NCBI RefSeq assembly: GCF_003144195.1
Contig: NW_020290050.1
Location: 1 to 64,000 of the forward strand
From: Ceraceosorus guamensis
Lineage: Eukaryota > Basidiomycota > Exobasidiomycetes > Ceraceosorales > Ceraceosoraceae
Length of the DNA: 64,000 nucleotides
Direction of reading: 5' to 3'
The notes beneath the pieces are model-generated. The model did not search any database. It saw only the letters and a list, made by a program, of their open reading frames with translations, and was not told where the DNA came from. Positions 56,690 through 64,000 of the stretch are shown piece after piece. The stretch's first letter is position 1; each line of letters opens with the position of its first letter. A program made the position numbers and the translations under genes.

Positions 56690-58605
56690 ATGCAAGCCTC
56701 TTCCGAGCCTAATGTCACGCTATTGAGGCCTCTGGGTAAGCTGGCAGGCTCTTGCTGCCAATGCTGTTGTGCAATGACTTCGTACAAGGCCGACAGGCTG
56801 ACACGGATGCCCTACAGGCTTGTTTGAGCGCTACTGCCTCGCAAGACATCAAGCCGGCGTTCCAGTCGTTGTGAGTAAAGGCGACCTATAATCTGCTCTT
56901 CTCCAGTCCGTCAATGTGCTGAAATCCGACCAACATGTGCTGATCTCTCCGCGCTTGTGCCTTTGAAGCTGGCCTGGGTGGTCGAGGTGAAGCTGGATTC
57001 GAGCGAAGAACAGCGAAATTTCGCGCAGCACCTCCAAAGACGCATCAGCTCCATCGTCGAGCAGAATGCGCTCCTGTCGTGTCACGTTGCCCACGCAGCC
57101 ACGCGATGTCCGAGATGGGCGCGTCGAGGTGGCACGCTGCCAGTTGCAGACATTTTGCGTGTGGATACGCTGACCGACGTGCAGGAGCCAGTGGATGCGC
57201 AACAACGGCTGGAGGCCTTGATGGCAGAGAGCATCGACACTGGCTTCCCAGACTTGACGCGCGGATTCCTTTGGAAGGTGCACTTGCGCCACTACAAGGG
57301 CAGCAGCATATTGTCTCTGGCGGCGCATCACGCAATCGTCGATGGAAGAGGTCTGGCAAATTTATTGGAAAATCTTCTCCTTGACGATTCTTCACGCCCC
57401 GCGCCTGCTCTAGACTCGGCCTTTACACTTGCGAGGCAAGACGAAGCTCTGCCAGCTTCGGCTGAGCATCATCATCTCATGAAGCCTTCTTTCGGATTCA
57501 TGCTTCCTATCCTTTTCAAGGAGCTCCTCCTTCCTCTTCTGCCGACCTCCCTCTCCACCTACTTTCAACGCGCGCCATCCTGGGGTATCGATGCGATTCG
57601 CAACGGCGAGAACCACAGTGGCATCGAGCGTCGGCTTCTCTTCTTTGACGATGGCAATCTCGTAAGAGACATCAAACATCACTCCGCAAAACACGGAATC
57701 AAGACGCTTCATCCCGTCATACATACCGCTGCAGTGTTGGCTGTTTGGTTCCTCTCGCAACAGCAACGCAAGACCAGCGGCGCCAAAGAAGATGAGAAAG
57801 CGAGCGCTGCCATTGTTGTGGAGAGCAGCACTCCACGCAGTCTGCGAAAACCGGAGCGGGACTCCTTTTGCTCGGGCAATTTGATAGCAGGGGTGAGCTC
57901 CTCTGCGTGCACAGCGGATATCGCATCACCTAATCTGACGGCTCTGAGTCACTGCTTCGCCATATCCTCTAGCACGTCTCTTCCCTTGCGTTGAATAACG
58001 ACTCCTCGGTATGGTCTCTAGCCCAGGAATACCAAGCAGGTCGTGAGCTTGTGTTTCGTGGTGCTTGGTGCTTCCACTTAACGACTTCGACATTATTCTG
58101 AACCCTCTCTCTCTCTTCAGTGCTCTCTCCAACTGCGCAGTCCGAAGCACTGATGAGGGTAGGTCTACTATCCTACCTTCCCGATTCCGCAAGTCACATT
58201 TCCACGCCCGAAGAGCCGACAGGCTGGGAAGCTTTTGTTCGTCGAAAAAAGGCTTCCACCACTCCTTACAATCACACGTTCGAGTGTTCCAATGTCGGCC
58301 TTCTCAACCTGGACTCTCGATGGGCGGACAAGATTGGACGAGCGGTCTGGGCTCAGAGAAATCAGCCCATGTCGGATATGATCAACCTAGACGTTTGCGG
58401 CATCAGGCGTCGAGCCAGCACCCCGCAGGACACGTCTGAGCAGGTAAACGTCGAGTTGAGCTGCTCGGTCTCTTGGAGAGAGGCAGCGCTGGATGGAGAG
58501 ACGTTTGCTCAGGTCTTTGAGAACGTCTTGCGGGCTTTTGCCAGGGGCGAGATGAACCGCGATGTACTTGTCTGGGAAGCTTTGGAGCGTACTCGCGGGA
58601 GCTGA
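56690..58605 (+). CDS. Alcohol O-acetyltransferase-like enzyme (condensation fold)
   Basis: Five exons (56690-56735, 56818-56874, 56907-57892, 57973-58042 and 58121-58605) give 547 residues. The start MQASSEPNVTLLRPLG, then ERYCLARHQAG, fits the N-terminus of the AATase family (PF07247-type). The catalytic motif HHAIVDG lies about 160 residues in. FCSGNLIAG and later FECSNVGLL are family-like strand motifs. Such enzymes move acyl groups from CoA to alcohols or amines in the cytosol. No signal peptide or membrane anchor is evident. It lies 38 kb from the polyketide synthase, so membership in that pathway is unproven. The second donor (GTAAAG) was chosen because only it keeps the frame; a GTGAGT three bases upstream breaks it. 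Confidence 0.82.
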
Positions 58606-58960
58606 ATAGCTATGCGTGGGGGAGGGGGCGGGCCTCGCTGAATTAGACCGATCCCCAGCGCCTCGTTCACCGCAACAGGCGGACTAATCAAAACCAAACG
58701 GTCATCGAGTTGCTGGCACTGTGGATGCCAACCAAGCATCTGAGACATTGGTCTCGTTGTCTGCGGTAGCCAGGTTCGACTCCGAGATGCCGCAGGAATG
58801 GCCGGCGTACCGAATGTCCCGAATGCGCAATGCCATCGGTTGTGCAATGCTGGCAAAGTTTCCACCGCAGCATCTGCTCCTTCATGGCCCCGCTCCAGCC
58901 TGAGACACCGCTCGCGGTTCATCTGCTTGAAGGTTTGCCGCTGACCAGCTCCAACGTTGG

Positions 58961-60815
58961 ATGGCAATGCGCCCTTCCAAGATGCTTGGTCACATTACAC
59001 TTGGGGAGGGTACTCTAGCAAAGGACTGGACGGTGGCGCACAAGCACGCACACAAGCAAGCGCACATGCTCATCTTGCATGGCTCTGCGACAAGCAAGGA
59101 TCGGAGAGCGAGCATAGTGTTGGGACTAGGGGGCTGGTTGATGGAGTTGGGTATCATCCATGCTGGTGCCATCAGACTCACAGTCAAGTCGCCGCATCTC
59201 ATGTCAAGCGAGGAGCTCAGCGAGGTGAGCCGCGCCTGACGCAAACAAATGCTGATCGCGCACGCGCCTCTCACAGGACCTCGATGCGATACTCTGCATT
59301 GGCGAGAGCGAGTACAAGGAGCTACTGAGGCTGGCTCACTCTGCAGTCATTGCACACCCCAACTTTGACTTGATTGGGAGGGGTCTATCAGCAGATGCTT
59401 GGGTGGAGTCAAGGGTACACCCCATCAACGCCGTGCCCAATGTGTTGGAGATTTGCGCATCTGTCCCAGTCTTTACCACTCTATTGACCTCTTTTCCAGC
59501 AGAAGCGCAGCTTGCAGAGATTCACCGCTCAGAAATTCAGCAAATGTTTGCTGCCGCTGCTTGGATGTGCCTTGGTGCTGACCCAGAGCAAGTGGCGGGT
59601 ATTGTGGATGGACTCAGGACAGTCACAAGCATCAATGGTCTCTACTATTTTCCAGTAGTCTCCAATGATGAGCACCGCCTTTGACTGCCTGGCCGCGGTG
59701 GTCAGTCTTTTTCTCTTTTGCTTGACCATACGCGCGCCAACACTGCTATTCTGCCCGTCACACTCTCTCTCATGCCCACAAGACAGCACAATCACACAGG
59801 GAGAGTGGACAACTTTGACCTGTCCTCACCAGCAGCCTTTGAGCTGGAGACGCTGTTTGTTGTGGCTGAAACTGCTGATTCTACAATGGTTGGGTATGTG
59901 CAACTCTTGGAGACAATTGGCACCGGCCTAGCAGAGCCCTTGTACAATCTTTGGCATCAAGGGATGCTCAAAGGTGGGGCACAGTTCATGACAGAGGAGT
60001 CGTGGCAAGGAATGTATACCAATCTCTTGACCACACTCCTGGACACCGCGTAAAGACCCTTGGACCTGGGACTGATGCGCATGCATCCGCGCAGTTCTAA
60101 CGCAAACACGCCCCACAAAGTCCATTTTGACTTGCCTCAAGTGTCTGCGAGCGTGTCTATGCTGGCCAACGCAGTCTCAAGAACCAATGCCTGTGCGGAA
60201 AACCAAGTGGCACCCGCATCTGGCCAAGCCGCTTTCAACGCTTACGCCTCTGCAGACTGTTCGAGAAAGGTGTTTGGCGTCAGCGCTCGCCTGCCTGCGC
60301 ACAAGGTTCGCACAATGCCTCAACAGTTCCAGCAAGCCATCCCAAAAGCTTTGGACTACCCACTGCATGTCAAGTACAACAAATCTGCAGGACTAGTCCG
60401 ATTCATGTCGTGCTGGAATGATCAGCAAGAGAAAGAGGACGGTAAGTGCATGCAAAAGTTGTCCCTTTGGTAAAAGTAATCACAAAAGTGAGCGGTGCTG
60501 ACTCGCAACTTGGCACTCGCAACAACAGGCCATCAGCCCTTTTTTCCTCGTTGGGAGCCATTCACGCAGCAACACGTACGGGATACATTTGTCACAGTGT
60601 TTGACATTACCATTTTGGAAATTGTTGCATGCATCACGCACAACTGCTCGCCGTTTACAGATCAGCAGATGCATACACTCTATGCTCTCCTGTCCATGGA
60701 TGCTGATCGTCATCCTGAATCCTCCTTGGCCCACATTTGGGAAGATGCACATCTAATCATGCACAACCATGGAGTCACTGATGCGTGGTACAAGGATGGA
60801 GTTAAAGCCAAGTGA
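58961..60815 (+). CDS. Unknown 539-residue protein, possibly lineage-specific
   Basis: Five exons (58961-59224, 59277-59654, 59706-60049, 60095-60441 and 60529-60815) join with consistent GT-AG junctions and phases, which is the main evidence that this is a real gene. The protein begins MAMRPSKMLGHITLGEG and ends WYKDGVKAK. It is mixed alpha/beta in appearance, without signal peptide or clear membrane span. Hydrophobic helical stretches include AEIQQMFAAAAWMCLGAD-like and TFVTVFDITILEIVACIT segments (the first written EIQQMFAAAAWMCLGAD here). I recognise no family. An in-frame stop lies 33 bp before the chosen ATG, but an upstream exon is possible. Base composition is lower in GC than in the housekeeping genes to the left. 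Confidence 0.62.
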
Positions 60816-61219
60816 TCTGCACGCACCTATGTAAAGGTGAATCTACTCATCCTTGCCAACTTGCACTCCCTACAGATCACCAAAGCGCCAATCCCTCCCC
60901 CCGCGTCCTCTGGATCAAGGCTGCTTGACGTAGCAAGCATGAGGATTTGTCAATGCTCAGAAGGACAATTGCATTGACCGCTGCTTGCTCTTCCTTAAGC
61001 AAACGTCGACTGGCTTCAAGCAGTTTGGATGAGCAGAGCTTCCAGGCAAGCTTGCATTGCCAACATGTTCACTGCAGATTTGTCAACACAAGACTGCAGA
61101 TGGCCAACCTTGCTGGCATGCAAATTGGTAAATCTCATCAAAGGTCCACTGCAGATCTTCCACATCGTCCTGCACGCCTTGAAGTGCCCCTTTCACTGCC
61201 ACCACTCAAAGTGCTCCTT
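60816..61219. other. Intergenic between convergent genes
   Basis: A short gap between the unknown 539-residue gene and the 3' end of the coiled-coil gene. Nothing recognised. Confidence 0.5.
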
Positions 61220-62687
61220 TTAGCCTGCTTGGGGACCTTTGATCTGCAGCGCTGCCTCTTCCGTTTGCTGTTCCCACTGAGTCTTGGAATCTTTGGACTG
61301 CATAGCCTTCCCCTCGAGACGTTGGACACGCTCGTTTGACTGCGCAGCCTCCCCCTCAAGATGCTGAATGCAATTGTCCTTGATGGACACCCATTGCTGC
61401 AGCTGCTGCTCAGTTGCACGCCAGGCCTCCTGCACGCATCGACATTCTCCCTTGCTGTTCGCTCCATATCAAGGATGCGAGCCATGTTCTGATCCTTGTC
61501 ATGCTGCAGGTTGCAGATGCAGTCTTGAGCGGTTGCAATCTCACCATCTCGCCTCTTGATGTCCGCATCCAGCCCACGGTTGCGCTCATCTTTTGCTTGC
61601 ATGGCAACAATCTTCTCCTTTGCTTCCACTTCAAGCTGATTTGACGCTGGGCTGCCTCGAGCCTCCCTTGTGTCCCTTCATTTCCCGACATTTGCAGCGT
61701 CAAGTTGTGCTTGTGCTGCGTCTCCTTGTTTGCAGCAGCTACCTCCAGCTTTGCAATTGCAGGCTCTTTCCTGCCCACCGCTTGTTGAAGCAATCTGTTC
61801 TCATCGTCCAATGCTCCAAGCTCAGCATTATGTGCGGGCTTGCTCTGGCGCTCCTTGCCCGCGTGCACACCCTTGAGGTTGAGCATGTCCTCGCGCATGG
61901 CATCTAATTCTCGCGTCTGTTGGTCAAATTCTGCCTTCTGCGCATTCAGTTCACCTTGCAGGCGCGACATCTTACCCTCCAGACGCTTGGCGCCATTGTC
62001 CATATCCCTTTCAATGTTGTCGTTCATGTCTTTCAACTTGCGACGATGCTCTTCGCTCAGCTTTGTCGCTCGCTCCTGAAGCCTAAGGATCTCCTGGTCC
62101 TTGTCCTGTGCTTGACCTGCAGCGTCCTCTCCTTGGCGCTGCGCCTCTGCCTTTTCCCGCTGCAACGTGTTCACCTGCTTTTGCAGCGCTTCCACACTTG
62201 TATGCACCCGTTCAACATGACTCTCTTGGGCTTGTTTATTGGCTACAAGCTGCTCTTCTCTGGCCTTGCTGGCAGACAGCTCCTGCTGCAAACGCTCCTT
62301 GTCCGCATTCAAGGTGGACACCTTTTCTACCTTGAGGTCAATCTGCTTGCAGGCTTGAGTCAAGGCCTTTGCCTCTCTTGCGCGTTCATCCTGCAACGTT
62401 GTGAGAGCCTGATCTGCCTCTTTCTTGGCGTCATTTACCACTTTCAGCTCCTCCTTGTCTTGCTGCAAGACTCTCTTCTCCTGGCTGATTGCCATGGCTT
62501 TGCTAGCTTCCACTTGGGCTTGCAAATGATCAAATTGCTCAAGAAGCTCAGCTTTCTGGAGATGAAAGCCTTGCTGGACCTCATCCACAAGCACCTTGAC
62601 AGCATCAGGACTCCAGGAAGCATCCATTTGGATGCTCTTGAACTCTTGCACATGGTCTTGCACCCAGTCTTCACTGATGAGGTCCAT
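61220..62687 (-). pseudogene. Coiled-coil protein gene with interrupted frame
   Basis: From the ATG at 62687 (MDLISEDWVQDHVQEF) an open frame of about 350 residues shows almost unbroken heptads rich in Glu, Gln, Lys, Ala and Leu. Near 61640 and again near 61440 the coiled-coil pattern moves to another frame and continues to about 61220. I see no good intron at either place, so these look like two frameshifts (decay, or errors in the sequence). Without them it would be a coiled-coil protein of about 490 residues. Such proteins act as structural rods or tethers, and no specific role can be named. Upstream exons before 62687 are possible, since the frame stays open to 62753 without an ATG. Confidence 0.6.
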
Positions 62688-62753
62688 TTGAGAGTGCCAA
62701 GTAGAGCGCAGGTTGGGGAATGCCTGCTGACTTTCTGAAGCAAGAAGTAGCAC

Positions 62754-63600
62754 AGTTGGATCTAGCAGCTACTATGAGCGGCCGCAACTCTTTTGGGTAA
62801 AGCACTAATCCAAGACATGCTGATATCTCATGGTGGTAGTGCGAGCTGAGCAGAATTTGCTGTAATCAATGTCGTTGGAAGAGTTTGCCATGTTGTGCTA
62901 GCGTTGAGCAAAGCGGTAAGCAAGCTGGAAGAGCGGTGGGAAAAAAAGTCCAAGAGCGGCAAAAGCGGTGCAGGCAGTGAGAGCCGCAAGTCGGTGGGAG
63001 AGTTTGAAGAGCAATGAGAGCGGAGAAGAGTAGGGTGGAATGAAGCAGGGAAGGGCAAGGCGGGCTAGGGAGGGTAGGAGGGTGGAACTTGGGGAGTAGA
63101 ACATAGAGAGCGTCAGATGATTTGCCCAGCTTAGGAAGCCAACTCTTGTATGACTTACTCGTGTCAAAAGGTAGAATGTTGACAAGCACCAATGCATATG
63201 GAGATGCTGAAAAGGCAGCTGCACTTGGCATGCATGATCAGCGGTCACTCACTGGTCAAGTTGCATGCATGGCGAGATTTGCAGTGGCCAAAGGCTCATT
63301 GTTTCTCCCATTCCAACAAGCTTTGATGAGTTGGACAAGCAGGAATGAAGGGAAGGACGTGTCAGGATGTCAAAAAGAACAAAGCGCTGGAGCGGTTGGC
63401 AAGCGTTGGGCTGCCAACAAGATATTTGGTCAATCAAGTCAGTCGTTCTGGCCCCGATAATTTGGGTAGGTCGAGACGGCAGAAGTTGTTGTGGTGGAGA
63501 AGTCCTACAAGTAATCGCATTTGAGGGACCCTTGACTGGGCTAGAAGCTGACAATGCTTGCACATCTGTATGCTAGACGCGTAATCAAGTGAACACCGCC
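62754..63600. other. Gene-poor stretch
   Basis: Upstream of the coiled-coil gene. Short frames on both strands with no domain. Lower GC than the rest of the window. Possibly leader or first exon of the coiled-coil gene. Confidence 0.45.
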
Positions 63601-63602
63601 AG

Positions 63603-63603
<1 letters not shown>

Positions 63604-63643
<40 letters not shown>
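63604..63643. repeat. C homopolymer (40)
   Basis: An uninterrupted run of about 40 C. On the minus strand it lies inside an open Cys-rich frame, where it would read as poly-glycine. Confidence 0.85.
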
Positions 63644-63644
<1 letters not shown>

Positions 63645-64000
63645 TGTCCACAACACTGAGCGCACTGGCGCCCATTTGCGCAGGCCAAGCAAACCGCGTT
63701 GTACTTCGAACACTTCCCTTTGATGTGCTCCTTCTTGCGGAAGCAATCGTTGTTTATCTTCTGCTGTCTTAGGACTAGACTCGCTTCTGTGCAATCGTCA
63801 CTGAATCACCCAAAGTCTCTCATGGGTACACACCTGTATTTGCGAACTTGCTTGATCTCCCAAACAACCCTACCTGGCCAATCATTGTCCCAGCTTTGCC
63901 AAGCTACAGCCCAGAAGGCCCAGACCACACGAGCAGACCACACAAGCAGTCACTACTTTCTCGGTTGCTATCCGTCTCTGACCAATCATCAAGACAGTGA
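63644..64000. other. Right edge, possible Cys-rich exon on the minus strand
   Basis: On the minus strand an open frame around 63790-63644 carries closely spaced cysteines (CFRKKEHIKGKCSK, then CLACANGRQCAQCC). The spacing suggests a metal-binding segment, but there is no ATG or proven splice site. Beyond it nothing is recognised before the window ends. Confidence 0.3.

Noticed and set aside
56690-58605. Acyltransferase as part of the polyketide cluster
   Set aside because: Chemically attractive, but 38 kb and many housekeeping genes separate them.
58606-64000. Transposon or retroelement in the gene-poor right end
   Set aside because: No terminal repeats, transposase or reverse-transcriptase motifs could be recognised.

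Overview
The window looks like nuclear DNA of a basidiomycete fungus, most likely a smut-lineage (Ustilaginomycotina) species. It is GC-rich. Genes carry many short spliceosomal introns (about 40-120 nt) with GTGAGT-like donors and CTGAC/CTAAT-like branch sites. The conserved genes are single-copy fungal housekeeping genes, and a short TCACGA-type motif is scattered through intergenic DNA. I cannot name the genus. Exon models below were built by hand from reading frames, splice motifs and family conservation, and are exact unless marked approximate.

Left part (about 1.2-18.7 kb): a candidate secondary-metabolite locus. A Baeyer-Villiger-type flavin monooxygenase (minus) diverges from a lipocalin-like gene (plus). 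A multi-pass membrane protein (minus) diverges from a 2,660-residue polyketide synthase (plus). The synthase reads KS-AT-DH-MT-(ER remnant)-KR-ACP-TE, with an altered KR and no recognisable working ER. A split tRNA-Thr(CGT) lies at 19.5 kb.

Middle part (21.4-38.9 kb): housekeeping genes. These are symplekin/PTA1 (minus), a DUF1764-like protein (plus), the polynucleotide kinase GRC3/NOL9 (minus), the GINS subunit PSF2 (plus) and an FAD-dependent fructosyl-amino-acid-oxidase-like enzyme (minus). Several have low-complexity coding tracts and microsatellites touching start codons or splice sites.

Right part (40.2-64 kb): a GPI-anchored GH5 glucanase/cellulase-like enzyme (minus), an unknown multi-pass surface protein (plus), and a large GTPase-RING-patatin fusion (minus) that resembles immune-type architectures. 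The cohesin acetyltransferase ECO1 lies only 33 bp downstream of mismatch-repair MSH6 (both minus). Next come an alcohol-acetyltransferase-like enzyme (plus), an unknown 539-residue protein (plus) and a coiled-coil gene with a disrupted frame (minus). The last 3 kb is gene-poor and ends near a 40-C homopolymer.

No CRISPR array, clear transposon, retroelement or viral fossil was recognised.
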